Assembly: GCA_029891345.1 (NCBI GenBank)
Contig: CM057002.1
Span: forward strand, 16,382,295-16,446,294
Length of the DNA: 64,000 nt
Direction: 5' to 3'
Source of the DNA: Dryococelus australis
Lineage: Eukaryota > Arthropoda > Insecta > Phasmatodea > Phasmatidae
Positions 45,166-57,076 of the stretch are shown here, piece by piece; position 1 is the first letter of the stretch, and each line of letters opens with the position of its first letter. Made by a program: the position numbers and the translations under genes. Below the pieces are notes generated by a model. The model saw only the letters and a program-made list of their open reading frames with translations. It made no database searches and had not been told where the DNA came from.

Positions 45166-46457
45166 TAATAATTATTACTGTTTACTCAAGAGTTATAAAT
45201 TTGTGCAAAGAAAATTGTAGTGTCAATCTGCAGAAGGATAAATCAACAACTTCATACACTAATTTTTAGTGTATTTGCTTCAACTTTTTAATTTTTCAAA
45301 CCTCATAAAGATGTCCAATACAATGAAGAATATAGTCCTGCAAAAAGAACAACATGGTAATTTGGTAACACAACTGATTTATTATAAACTGCCATGATTT
45401 GCAGTGTCCTTCCTAAATAAATAGCCATTTTAAATTTAACAGGAAAAATACTAAACAATCACTTCATCATAAAATGAGTTGCTTTGAATCCCACACTGAT
45501 ATTTGTGTTAAATTACTGTATGTTGTATGGGCTTATTGTTGTGATTTTCATGTTTATGACCTGGCGTAGATCACTTTCTTACGCTGTGGCACATTTTTGA
45601 AAATATTTCTTCAATTAAAGTTAACATTTTCAAGAAGACTACCACAATAACTCCTTTCCCCCCCCTCCCCCCCCTCTATAAATATGGTTGTCATGCTTAC
45701 ACAAGAAAGGATATTGTCAGTTCTATGTTGCAGTGTTCTTTAAGAAAATATCAGCATCTGCCACAATTTCTGTATGTACCAGGGTGCAACATTCTAAGTA
45801 TACATAACATGTCACTGTACGGGTATATGAGCTTGGGGGTTGTGTAGTCAGCATGCTGGCCTTCCATTTTGCCATTCATGTCTGATCCCTGACAAATTGT
45901 ATAATCCAGATTTTTTTGCTTGAGAGTTAATTCAAAAGTGGTGTGTGTGTGCGTTTTTTTCTTTCTTTCTTTCTTTCCCCACTGCATTTCATTTTTGTTC
46001 TCGTAAGAACTGTAGTTGCTGAAAGTTGTGACAAAATGAAAATTCTTGATTTTTTTTTAATATTCAGGTGTTTAATGAATGTTAATTTAGTGCACTACCA
46101 AAGTAAAATTTGTCTGAATCATCTTGTTTGTTTTAATTATTTAAAACCAAAATTACTATGTAGAACAGAAATTTTACTGTAGGCAGAAACTCTGATGTTA
46201 AATGCTCCATATCCTACCCTTTTTTTTTTTTGTTTAGTTTTGCAGTGAATTTGCTGAGGTGAATAACTTACTGAACTAATCTGAAATTCATTAAACTTTC
46301 AATAGGACAGCTCTTATGAGATTATTTTTCATTTTTGTTTCAGTTTCACAAAAGTTTGTATGACATTTTTCGTTTTCCGAGAAAAAAGTTGCATTCCCAC
46401 AACCCTAGAAACCATGGAGTCGTTGAATGTACTTGTTCATGACGTGTTGTGTGGCAG
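45166..46457. other. Unassigned intronic sequence
   Basis: C-runs are present at about 45658-45675, and a short TTTC repeat at 45957-45976. No coding feature is seen. The stretch ends at the acceptor of the next TM2D3 exon. Confidence 0.3.
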
Positions 46458-46579
46458 GGGCCGAAGGAGTTCACACGCACAGTGCGTTGCCAATACTGCT
46501 ACCAGAGTGAGAAGTGGGAACACAAGTGCGTGCTGTCCCCCAACTGCAAGTCTGCAGATTCTCCACGCAAGTATTACCT
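46458..46579 (+). CDS. TM2D3: TM2D3, second Cys-rich ectodomain exon
   Basis: The acceptor is GTGTGGCAG (ending 46457) and the donor CCT/GTGAGT follows 46579. Forty full codons read FTRTVRCQYCYQ, then CVLSPNCK and SPRKYY, matching the family pattern C-x2-C ... C-x5-C before the NCTV block. It enters in phase 0 and leaves two bases (CT) that, with G from 49985, make Leu, so the splice gives KYYLTNCTV. Intron 3.4 kb follows. Confidence 0.9.
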
Positions 46580-47289
46580 GTGAGTGTCTTCTTCTGTGAG
46601 TGTCAACATTTTTACTCTTTGATTTAATAATTTCCCTCGCTCTGAGTGTGTGTGGTTTATTGTGGAAAAACCTTATTGAAAAAAGAAAAGTATGTTACAG
46701 TATTCAAAGTGTCTGGGCCAGGTTACTGGTCTAGTGTTTCAAACTTCCCTCCCTCAGTGCTGGAGCTACAGTGGTGCCGAAGCTGGCGCCATTTTGGTTT
46801 TCTACCAGTGGTTCTCATGGCATGACAGTGGCAAGTCGTTACCCGGGTTATAGGTAAAATGTTTTAGTACACAGTCCACTCTTTCATACCCTTAGTCTAG
46901 ATGTTTGGTCCTTCGGGCGGGATAGAACCAACAATTCTCGTGTTGGTTGTTTGTTTGCTTGTATCATTGTCATGTTTTGGTTTGTCCTTTGTTCTAAGAT
47001 GTCATTCGTGGGTAGATATGATGCCGAAAATTGTAAGTATGCATCTGAAGATTAGGGATGTCTCCTACTCGTCAATTAATCAGCGCACGTAATTGGTAAA
47101 TATGGGTATTTGGTGCATAATAAGTTTGTGACGTTTATAGCGTAACGGTAACAAACAAAACGTACCACAATATGGCATCGTAACTTTGTCACAGTGCAAT
47201 CGACTGCTGCGCATGTGAGATTGACTAATTGATTGTGGCCTTAGTATTGACTCGTTTGTTCACATAGTATGTTTGTACATTGTTTGCAT
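46580..47289. other. Unassigned intronic sequence
   Basis: Nothing is recognised between the exon donor and the BEL/Pao fragment. Confidence 0.3.
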
Positions 47290-48018
47290 AATGACTGAGA
47301 AGGTTTAACTGTGGGCTACTCTCCTGGAGCGGGCGGAAAACAGACTGCAGTGCGAAACGGCCCTTGCAAATACGGTAGACTGACGGCTCAAAATGCTGAC
47401 TATTTATTTCTACGTGCTGTGACTTGCCTGACCTGAAAACTAGGTTTGAGGATGATCACTTAACCTTCGAGTTGAAATGCAAGACCAATGCAGATTTTGA
47501 CCAAGGTAAGAGCACAGAGAGGCTGGATGAGTTTTATGAGCTATATTCTATTATGGCCATTTTAGATACTCGGCAATTCTAAGTCAGGCTATAACCCCAA
47601 AGGGCCTACACCTTCATCGCAAGTGATGCTACTGTCAATTAAACTTCCTCGTTTCACAGGAAATCTGGCAACTTGGATCAATTTCTCAAATTTATTTGAG
47701 ACCATGATAATATATAACCAGGACCTCTCCAATGTGAAACAATTCATGTATTTAAAGCTGGTCTTGGAAGGTCAGTCTTTAGCACTAGTAGAGTCACTGC
47801 CTTTGACAGGTGACAATTTTGAGGTTGCTTGTACCTTATTGGTGAAGCAATATGATAAGCGATTGATTATGTCTCGCCACATGGATGCCATTTTGAAAGT
47901 TCCTGTAGCCCACTTGAACTCTACAGTATTCATGCGTTACCTTCTGTCCACAGTAATTGAAAATGTGGTAGCACTGACTGCCTTAAACTTCCAACTCACC
48001 AGTGGTTCTTCAAACTAG
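47290..48018 (+). mobile_element. BEL/Pao retrotransposon gag fragment
   Basis: The frame 47623-48018 reads IKLPRFTGNLATWINFSNLF, then VKQFMYLKLVLEGQS and LVKQYDKR. This is the DUF1759-type gag found in BEL/Pao elements (LPKFxGxxxxWxxFxxxF, KFxYLxxxLxGxA). The preceding 330 bp give a weaker related reading with stops. No protease or polymerase follows, so only a scrap of the element remains in the TM2D3 intron. Confidence 0.75.
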
Positions 48019-48600
48019 TGTGAAAATATTACCTTTGTCAATCTTAAAGGGGAAATACTCTACCTTGAAGATCAAGAGGATTACTGCATTGTGTCGTCGA
48101 TTGATCAAAATGCTCATTAAACTTATACAAAGTTAAATTGAAATATTTCACATAGTTTCGAAGATATAGCACACTTAAGCAAAGATGTTAAAATAAGAGA
48201 CTTGCACACACAAAACATATAGGCTATGGCCTACTGCAGTACAACTTATCCGTCAAAATTGGAAAAAAATTGGTTGATTGTTTCTGTAGATACGGCATAA
48301 AAACTGTATTAGTTAATGTGTGGCTATTTTACAAAATGGCGGAGAAATGAGGCTTTGCATGGACAAACATAATTGATACTCTCAGCATACAATACGTTGA
48401 AATTTGTTTTGTAATTTCGTAGATAAAAAATTCTATCATAGTCAAGTGTCTTTACTAAGTACTAATGCGTACCAAGTTTGGTGAAATTCAGTTCACATGT
48501 TCAAAAGGGTTCATTAGGATCGATGAAACAATTTGGTTCGCCCATAGCCAGTTGTAACAGATGCCACTTTTTCGTTTTGGTCGATGTATCTGTATCTTTC
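48019..48600. other. Unassigned intronic sequence
   Basis: No feature is recognised between the gag fragment and the hairpin mini-element. Confidence 0.3.
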
Positions 48601-48606
48601 CATCCC

Positions 48607-48695
48607 TACCAAAAATACGTATATAGGACAGAAGTTCTTACAATGTAGTACTTGAATTCCGGTCCTTTTATATAATTTTGGTAGCCTAGCAGCCT
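48607..48695. repeat. Hairpin mini-element, copy 2
   Basis: The outer arms ACCAAAAATACGTATATAGG and TCCTTTTATATAATTTTGGT are inverted repeats. The loop side has TAGTACTTGAATTCCGGTCC. It is followed by TAGCCTAGCAGCCTAT, also found (as TAGCCTAGCGGCCTAT) after the Penelope-like element at 62452. Confidence 0.7.
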
Positions 48696-48947
48696 ATTTA
48701 TTCTAATACCAAATACCAGATAGACACCTTAGATTGTCGTTAGTGTTAACATCTTATGTAAAAATTGCTTAGATTCAGCAATGCTGCATTAATGATTTTT
48801 AACAAAAATTTGAAATTTTAGTATTCATTAAAGGGCATGACAAAATTCCATTTTACATCCAACTTCTCTGATGAAAGACTGTTTCTAAAACAATAAAGAA
48901 CAAATTTCTCAATTCTCTTACTTTCTCTTTTAAATCCTTTTATTACT

Positions 48948-49170
48948 GGGGACCGTAGTGATGTAGTGGTTAGACTACTCACCTCCCACGTAGACGAATT
49001 AGGTTAAATTTCCGGAGGAGTCACTTTTGTAATTTCGCATGTGGGAATTGTGCTGGATAATGCTGCTAGTCAGTGGTACTCGCCTAGTTTCACCGTCATT
49101 GGCTCTCAAGACCTTAATGTTAACAGCCGCCCAAATCTTTTACTCCACTCCATTTTTGATATTCTGTGTT
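48948..49170 (+). repeat. tRNA-derived SINE, copy 2
   Basis: The A-box-like region TAGTGGTTAGAC (about 48964) and B-box-like GGTTAAATTTCC (49002-49013) are spaced as in copy 1. The body shares GTGGGAATTGTGC and CAAGACCTTAATGTTAACAG with 44884-45165. It is more diverged than copy 1. Confidence 0.65.
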
Positions 49171-49984
49171 AAGTGTTATTAACTTTGATGTGTTCAGTGT
49201 TAATTTCTGAGTGGGAAATGTTGACAATTGTTGCCTTTAACAGTTACAAACTGAGCAGCATAAGTGGTGTATGTATTTCTTCACATGAACCCACATTTAC
49301 AGTGTTGGATAGTGAAAAAAATGTACCTTTTTCTATTTGTTCCAAGTTCTTAACATGCAGATATAATTGATGAAATAATTTATGGTGAATAAAAACTTAA
49401 TTTCAATAACTTAGTTTTTGCATAATCAGAAAAATTCATAAAAAGAATTAAATAAGTGGACATTAAAAATAGTTACGTGGTTCATTTTAAGACTAGCTTA
49501 GCAAGAGTTCTACAGAATTTGAGAAACCACCATAAATAAAATGTGTGCAAAACTTTCAATTACCAATTTTAAAATTGAATTCAAAAAAGTATAAAAACTT
49601 TATATTGGGTGATAGCATAGTGATGCGTTAGTTCATGGAATTTCCTCCCAATATTTTTTTTTATGTTGTACATTTGAGTGAGTTAGTTTTTATCGTGTGT
49701 TCCAAGAAAACAGTAAAATTGTTTATGGTTGCAGTAAGAAAAGCAAAATGATTAATTGGAAAAAAAAAAAATATATAAAAAACCGTCAAAATACAATTTC
49801 ATTAATTTTGAAGTTAAAAAGGCATCTTTTTTTTAAAATTATTATTATTATTATTATAAGGGTGGTTCAGTTATAGAATAATTTTGGTGTAAAAGATAGG
49901 TTAGAATCTTAACATTAAATACCTTTCAGAGCAGACAGGAGCAAATTTTTGTTTTGCTGCAGCATTGACACAAGCATGTTGCAG
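49171..49984. other. Unassigned intronic sequence up to the next TM2D3 exon
   Basis: It holds an ATT trinucleotide run at about 49841-49858 and nothing else recognised. An upstream alternative acceptor (TTTTGCTGCAG, ending 49962) exists but would break the phase match with the previous exon. Confidence 0.3.
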
Positions 49985-50128
49985 GACCAACTGCACAGTG
50001 CGCAGTGCCGTTGTCTGCCTTGGCAACAGGGTGTTCCAGAAGAAGTTGCTCTGCAACTGGACCAGCGGCTACCACTGGAGGACTGTGCTCATCCTCAGCA
50101 TTGTTCTTGGAGGCTTTGGAGTAGACAG
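49985..50128 (+). CDS. TM2D3: TM2D3, exon with first membrane helix
   Basis: The acceptor is CATGTTGCAG (ending 49984) and the donor ACAG/GTACCT follows 50128. It encodes NCTVRSAVVCLGNRVFQKKL, then LCNWTSGYHW and the first membrane helix TVLILSIVLGGFGVDR. These match the conserved NCTV..CLGNR block and the start of the TM2 domain. It enters with one base (phase 2) and ends with AG, which with the G at 57077 completes Arg of the DRF motif. Intron 6.9 kb follows. Confidence 0.93.
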
Positions 50129-50439
50129 GTACCTGCTTCCTCCTCTCCCTACAATCTTCTGTATCCTTCAGCCTCAGCCCCATGAATAGCTTGTTTTATC
50201 CCAAATCAGATATCACATTGTTTGGTTCTAGTTTCCTTGCAATTTTGTTAAAAGCTCACAATATAAGGGCATGTCTGACAAACAAGTGGTCTTTATGAGT
50301 TGCAATGAATGGTATTTGAGTTTGAATCATATGTGTGAGCATCACAGAAATTTTACATATTTTTGCTGACATGTTATAGTGTGATTTTGGATAACTTAAT
50401 GAATAGTAGGCAATTAAGTTGTGTTGTCATTACCAGGTA

Positions 50440-52090
50440 AGCTGTAGTCTGCACATCTCTCTCGGTTAAGTGGTTAGAGGGTAGGTTCAATAGGGGGCTG
50501 CTTAGTGTGGGGATACTATCTGAGGGGAGGGGAATCAAACCCCAGAGTGAGCTGAACCGCGATTGTGTCCCGTCCAGGGAGTACAATATTTCTCACTGAC
50601 AGGGTTGCCAGTTGTCCCAGGGGTGCGTGCCGTGATTACAGTTTAATTAATAGTGATGATGGGGGTGGACAATCCCGTCAGAGGGGATGACATCCGCAGT
50701 GGTCACGTCAGTTGGCATCCGGGATGTGATTTAATGTGGAAGGAGCTACGCAGGGTTTTGAAATAACCTTCGGCGGGAGTAACCAGGATAACCTTCCTGG
50801 AAGCCAAACTGATCGTACACATATTTGGAACAACTTTTCTCTCGTCTGGTTTGGGTGGTGCTGCGCTTGCGGGGGTAGGGGAGTCTCCGGCTGGCGATAG
50901 CTGATGTATTCCGGGTGTGGCCACGGCCAATAGGTCCCTAGGTACGCATCGAGTTTGGACTCGTGGTCAAGTGGGATGCTAAAATGGGGCATGGTTTAGT
51001 TGGAGGGGGTGTGTCCTTAAACTTGGTTTCTATCTCTGCTTGTGGGTTAACTAACCTCTGCCGAGCCCGCTGTTCTTGACCTATGGGTCTTGAGTCCCAC
51101 ATTTCCTATGGGGCACAAAGGCCAATCTAGAATCACAATAATAATGAACCAGGAACTATTTCTAAAAGAAAGGTAGGCAACGAGTTTCAAGTTTGACGTA
51201 GTATTTAATTATGTTTAGGAAAACAATGGGGAATAAAAAATGACGCAGACGGTCAGCCTGTAATAAACCAAGTACAAACACCCCCTACTTTACGCTATTT
51301 ACAGCGTGCTCTCTCTCGAGGGGTGGTTATCCAGATGGGATGTCGCGACGACCTGTTACCACAGAGTCAAAGAAGTGACAGCGGTAAAAGGGTGCACGAA
51401 GTGGATGCCGCGGTTTACATCTGGAGAGCTGTGCCATCCTTGCAGTCGGCTGGTTCAGGAGTGGACGAGCCTTCACAAGCTGCATGAAAGGAGGAAGGTC
51501 TTGGTCAGACCAGGGAGAGAACTCGCTGATCTATGCGGCCGGCGAGCCCGGCGACCTCTGACAAGAGACATGCCCGTGCCTTCTTGTATAGTTGAAAATC
51601 TCTGTATTGGCGATCTTCCAGGGGTGTGGGGTTTGATAGCCTTTCTCTGCAGGGGTTGGTTATCATAGGTTGCGACTGCACCATGCATTAATCATCCTCC
51701 CTTATTTGAGACAGCGACAGTTTACCACCTCCGCTCGCGGCTCGACGTGTGAGACGTCACGGGGCAGCAGAGGACCTACAATCCTGTGGTGTCGATTGAA
51801 CTTCCTTCTCAGTTATCTCAGGGCAGTGGCTTGTCTGCTAAAACAATCTTGACTCAAGGGGGTGGCGACTGCATGTCTGAATCTGAGTAGGCAGTACAAT
51901 TCATAATTATACGTGTTAATTATTTCTGTGTCCGAAGTTGTCCAACGCGTGGAGTCAATTCAGTAGGCATGTGAAGAGTAGTCTGCCACTGTTTGTGACT
52001 TGCTCCAAGCTCTTGCTAGCTCCTTTGTGGAGCGAAGTCAGCCGTAGGGTGTGCAGGTGCACTGCGCAGCAGTGTGGCGTGCCTCAAATC
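50440..52090 (-). repeat. Copy 2 of the 1.6-2.1-kb repeat family
   Basis: Direct-orientation partner of 40165-42245, slightly shorter. On the minus strand 50703-50992 carries the reading frame equivalent to that of copy 1, with frameshifts. It lies in the intron between the third and fourth supported TM2D3 exons. Confidence 0.75.
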
Positions 52091-54059
52091 TTAAAAAAAA
52101 AAGTGCAAACAGCTCACATATCTCGTACAGTATATGTAGCAGGGTAAATTAAACACTTTCATTGGTTAAAATATTATTTGCAATAAACATTTGAATACCA
52201 GATCAAGGCAGTAATTGTGTACTGTTCAGACATGTAAATGTTGGAAGTATTAGAAGCAGCACGTGTATATAACGACAGTGTGTGTTTGGAACATTTGAAC
52301 ATGTGAATTTCCCCAATCTGTGTGCCATAATGGGTTGGTAGCCTTCAGGCTCTGTTGGATAGCAACCCTTTTTCCAGTCAGAAGTCAGTCTAGCAGCCAA
52401 CATGGTGGTATGCTCTGGGATGCGTGCATATCGGTTTTGAGGGGCAGTGATCAAAACATGGGAGTGATTTAAGGTGAAGGTAGATAGACTTAGGCGCCAG
52501 ACCCTGTCGACAGGCAGTCAAGATGGTGTTGCAGATGTTTTCAGGGTCGTTGGGCCATCCTCTTGTACAAACACTATTTCATCTGTGCTGGATGGTTTTG
52601 ATTCGTCCCAAAGATGAAAGTGAAGTCAGGCCCCCCTCGTTGCCTGATACTTAAGTTACATGTTTTACTTGACCTATTCAGGCTGATCCACAGGCCTTAA
52701 GCAGTTGTTAAATACAACTAAGTGAAATTGTGCAGACTTAGGCTGGTGAAAAAGACATCTGAAAGGCGGGTTGTGAGGACCAGTGCCCCTAAATGACACA
52801 AAGACTATATTTCGAAATATTACACACACAGTTTGTGAACTCTTGTATATCTTTCTGTGCACTGTACATTATCGTGAAGCTGATGGAGTTCCTGACTACA
52901 TGCACCTACCAGGTAGGCTTAGCTGAAAAAACGTGCAAATGGGAAATGAACGAATTACTGGTGAATTAAGCTTCCCCAGGTGATGCTAAACAATTAATGA
53001 AATGAAATGTGGGTGCTGTCATGAGAACATAAAAATCCTTTATAAAGAGAATACAATGAGTTTAATTTGCTAGGGCATCCTACACATATTTTACGCATCA
53101 TTTTGCTATATTTTAAATTTGACTATGCTGAACCCTCAGATGCTGTAAGCTACGTTATACTTTTCACCTTGTACCACCAGGGGAGGTATGAACTGCACAA
53201 AATCATTACATCACTTGCTGTCTTGTCATCACAGAAAATGTTTCTGCCCTGAAAGCCCTTGATGTGCCAGTAAATCATTGGGACTTAATACTTATAAGGG
53301 TCCTCACAGCTTGTACAAATGTTCCATCAGGTTTGTCAGTGTTCCCCAGAGGACTGTTTTACGGTACATAAGGGACACAAATTATGCCTCAATTGCTTTG
53401 CTGATTTGCATCATGTAAAGCAGTGCCCTTCTAAGTATTACACCATTCACTGGTGCTTTTCGGGAAGGCATTGGGTTTAAAAGAGGAAGAAAGATGTCGG
53501 ACTCATTCGTATTGATGTGTTTATAGGCATTGCTGTACTTCAAAAATAAAAATAACTTGTTTATAAAAAAAAGTCCATTAATATTTTTTTAACAGTGGTA
53601 CCAAACCATATATACTATGCATGTTTTAAGCACATGCAACTGTAAGAGCTAGTGTATGCATTTGAGTCACTTCAAGTGTAAGTGCTATACAGTACGACAA
53701 ACCTAAGTCAAGTCCTGGGAAAAATGTGAACTAATGTTCTCTCTTTTTCATATACACTCGCACGTACAACCACACACACACACACACACACACAGATGGA
53801 TGAACCGATGGATGCTAACTGCACTGCCATTTGCCTCATCTCCTTCCAACCAATAGCGATCAAGCTGCCTTATCTACAACTTGTACATACAGTCACGTCA
53901 GTTGTAAAGTGATGTTAACTATTGTGGCAACTTGTGTTGTTTTCCACCCATTTTCACATCATGTGTATTTCCCCACAAGTTATAAGTATTACCAACATTG
54001 TATGTCAGAATGTGACATGCAATAAATAAATATGTTTATATATATTGACTCATGATGCT
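52091..54059. other. Unassigned intronic sequence with a CA microsatellite
   Basis: A CA tract lies at 53770-53793. No gene or recognised element is otherwise visible. Confidence 0.35.
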
Positions 54060-54930
54060 TGAGCAACAATGGGCATACATGACTTCAGCTCATCAGTTAG
54101 CACGTACTGCTGCTGAGACAATGGAGTTTTGTCATTGTTGACGTGACCATAGATTGTACTGCTCAGCAGTATGGTATTATTCACCGGCCCACAGAAGCTA
54201 TACGCCGAAGGCATCAAGTACCACTGTATGCCGCTAGATAGCGCTGGCAGTGCGTCTCGCCGCTGTCTTCCTTCCAAGTCGGCCAGTGACGTCATGCCAG
54301 AGAATTTATGCTTTTTGCCACCCTCGCTCAGCGCATTCCGTCTCCCTCAAGACACCAGCCAATTTTAGTATAAAAGGGGGTTTGAGTTGCGACTCGTGGC
54401 CAATCTTCCTAACCGCACACACCGAGTGCCAAGGAACTGACCAGTCTGATAGTCTCAGCCTTTTCTCCTAGTCTTCCAGCTTACCTTCCCTCTTCTTGGT
54501 CTCTTACCAAGACTATCCCATCCAAGCCCTGCTTAGTCCCTCGAGCATCATGCCAGAAATCTCGCCTAGTTGTCTACCCCACTAGACACAGTGGTCCCTT
54601 CTAACAATACATTAGGGAGCCTGATTTTAAGTTCAAGTTTTTTTTACTGCTCTTAATCTACCTGATCCCTGTTAGCTCAGGAGCGGGTCATCTCTACCCG
54701 TTGTTGCTTAGGATGGCTTCCTCGACAGCTCTCGTATATGCAGGAGGTAGTGTGGCATCACATGTCTATTTCATATTGCGTGAAATAAACATTGTGTTTT
54801 ACCAACTCTTGAGTTGGACGTGCGGAGCTAAGCTGGAGTAGGTTGCGTCTGGCCTAGTGTTCTACAAAAACCATTGCTGAATGAGGTAGTGTTCTGCTAG
54901 ACAGTTGGGGCGTCACAATGTGTGTGTTGG
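54060..54930 (+). mobile_element. Possible solo LTR or retroelement promoter
   Basis: The moderately GC-rich stretch has a strong TATAAAAGG at 54369-54377 and a polyadenylation-like AATAAA near 54785, in the order of an LTR (promoter, then poly(A) signal). Its right side ends GGGGCGTCACA near 54917, and on the left TGTTGACGTGACC (about 54137) is a weak inverted match. No flanking target duplication was found, so the limits are uncertain. Confidence 0.4.
54369..54377 (+). promoter_or_regulatory. TATA box TATAAAAGG
   Basis: Near-consensus TATA box followed by GGGG and a T/C-rich leader. It is in the sense orientation of TM2D3, inside its last large intron, but more probably belongs to an LTR. 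Confidence 0.5.
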
Positions 54931-55771
54931 CTTTGCTAAATTAGCAGGTAGTGCAATTCATTTGATGCTGGAGTGGTGCAAAGAAAAGTGCAAGAGTTTT
55001 ACATGATGAAAAAAATTGCAGGCAGTGTTGACAAAATAAATACATTTCAGATATAGTTTGGAAACTTTGTGAAAATTAATCAAAACAATGGGTTTCAGGT
55101 TCAAAAAAATGGTAAAATTATTAGTTGTTCTTAATGGAAACAAACAAGATTGTTGCGTGTGGTGAAATATCTGCGAGGTGGGAAATTGACAGTCGTATTT
55201 CAGTGTGTATATGCAGTACATTACAAAAAAAAATGGCTACAAAAAGTGGGGTGCTGTTTATATACGATATATTGGCATAACATTTTTTTACCCCTAAAAC
55301 GTAGTTTGCACGCCCACCGCCATGCTACAAGTGCACATTGATAAGCATCCATTTTTTTTCTTCTAATATGTTGCGATGGTTTTGCTTTCTCAAATCACAT
55401 TACCATTTGTGGAATAGTAATTGTGTAGTATATATTTGTAAACATTGGAACATAATACAAATTTTCTGTCTCAAATGTTTTGTAGGGGAAAATTGTCAGA
55501 ATTTATTATGTTAGTAGGGAATAGTGACATAACAATATTCACAGGGAATACAAAAATTCAGAGTGGTCTACACATGAAATATTAATTATTCCTAATTTTT
55601 CATCTTAAACTTCTGGTGCTGCCTATACACACTAAAATATGGTACCTCGATAAGACATAGAATTATCTTAATTACATTCTAAACAAGTGTTGACAGTATG
55701 ACGACGTAGCAGGGGTGTTCAAGAACAACCATCCAGGCCAGCAATGAATTATTGTTTACACAGGTAGCGAA
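54931..55771. other. Unassigned intronic sequence
   Basis: AT-rich, nothing recognised. Confidence 0.3.
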
Positions 55772-55975
55772 AATGGCTTCATCGAAGGAACAAAGTTAAT
55801 TTGTAAAGCCAAACCTAAAAGCAAAGAATACCATGATGAAATGAATAGAAACATTTTAATGAAATGACTTGAAACACAACTTCTTCTCAACATTCCATCT
55901 CTAGATAATGCTCCATACCATAGCATGTGTGAGAACAAACCTCCAACTATGTCTCCCAAGTACATGACGGGCTGA
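55772..55975 (+). pseudogene. DDE transposase fragment (Tc1/mariner-IS630 superfamily)
   Basis: Sixty-seven codons read GFIEGTKLICKAK, then EYHDEMNRN, a TGA where a Trp is expected (ILMK-stop-LETQLLL), then LDNAPYHS and ENKPPT. YHDEMN and DNAPYHS are hallmarks of DDE_3-type transposases, and the DNAPYH Asp is a catalytic one. The usual bases between the QLL and DNA blocks are partly deleted. The hydrophobic minus-strand frame over the same bases is a shadow. Confidence 0.75.
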
Positions 55976-56177
55976 TGGAGGAGGAGATTCCTCATGTTGA
56001 ACTTACGAAGTTGTACTAGCAGCAACAGTGACAACATAAGTGACGCTACAAAACCTAAATGCACCTATGATGGCAACATTTCTGAAGTGGAGGAACTGCT
56101 TTTATGTTTCTAGCATTTTTGTACAATAACAGTTATTAATCAAGAAATAAAATGGTTCCTATGTCATATTCGACAAT

Positions 56178-56552
56178 CAGGGTTTCCACTTTCTTTTTAC
56201 ATTGAAAAATTCCTTGACATTTCCCAGATTTCTGGACAAAAGATAACTTTTTTCCCCCTGACCTTTTTCTAACATTTTTTTTCTGTAAGGATTGGCTCCT
56301 TTGTATTATAACACACATTTACACCAAAATACTCTTCAGATCTTACAAAAGTGCTCGCTACATAGATTGCAGAGAAAAATGCCTAAACATTTAGTCCACA
56401 GTCATTAAAACGGTTTTATATGATTCTGGCAGAGGTGCACGATTGACAGAACTGCAAAATATATCATGCATGTCACAGAGTTCCCTGATATTTAGCTAAC
56501 TTGTTTGAAATTCCCTGACATTTCCCTGTTTTCCAGACCTGTTGCAACCCTG
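56178..56552. mobile_element. MITE with CAGGGTT-type ends, copy 2 (inverted)
   Basis: It is the reverse complement of the copy at 37120-37535. Ends are CAGGGTTTCCAC and GTTGCAACCCTG. Shared blocks include AAGGATTGGCTCCTTTG and ATATGATTCTGGCA. It is 375 bp against 416 bp in copy 1. Confidence 0.75.
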
Positions 56553-57076
56553 AATAGTGTATAGACTGTTTTTGTCTTAAAGTAAACGTCGTGTCTTTCC
56601 CAGTTTGTACTGACGGTTTCTTACATTTTGAACTAAGTGTACGGGAAGTGCCTTTCTGTCTATCTATCAATACCCCTCCCGCACTTCACGAGGTGACCTT
56701 GCAACACAAGCGCTCTTACCACCTCCACCCCGGGCTATACTTGATTTTGTCACACAGTAACTGTATGGCCGGTTGGTGGTTCAACGTTGACATGCACGAG
56801 GCATGCAAAAAAACACTACCTGCTGGTGTCTATCTCCTCTATTTATAATACCATGCTGAATAAATTTATGTCCAGTATTCATACATTGTATCCTGTTTTC
56901 TTGCCATTTTTTGTCGTGCCACTGGACAGGTAAAATAGTACTTTCACTTGTCTAACGATTTATACAGGTCTCTGGCATTTAGGTTTGTTTCTGCTTGTAG
57001 GGAATTGTAGGGTTTTGTACCGCGTGCACTGTGTTTTACGAGTGAAAGTGCTACAGTGTAGTGAATGTGTTCGCAG

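Noticed and set aside
49963..49984. Alternative acceptor at 49962 for the TM2D3 exon
   Set aside because: Using it adds 22 bases and breaks the reading frame with exon 46458-46579, while 49985 restores KYYLTNCTV exactly.
55756..56064. Hydrophobic minus-strand frame of 102 codons
   Set aside because: The plus strand over the same bases encodes clear DDE transposase blocks, so this is a shadow.
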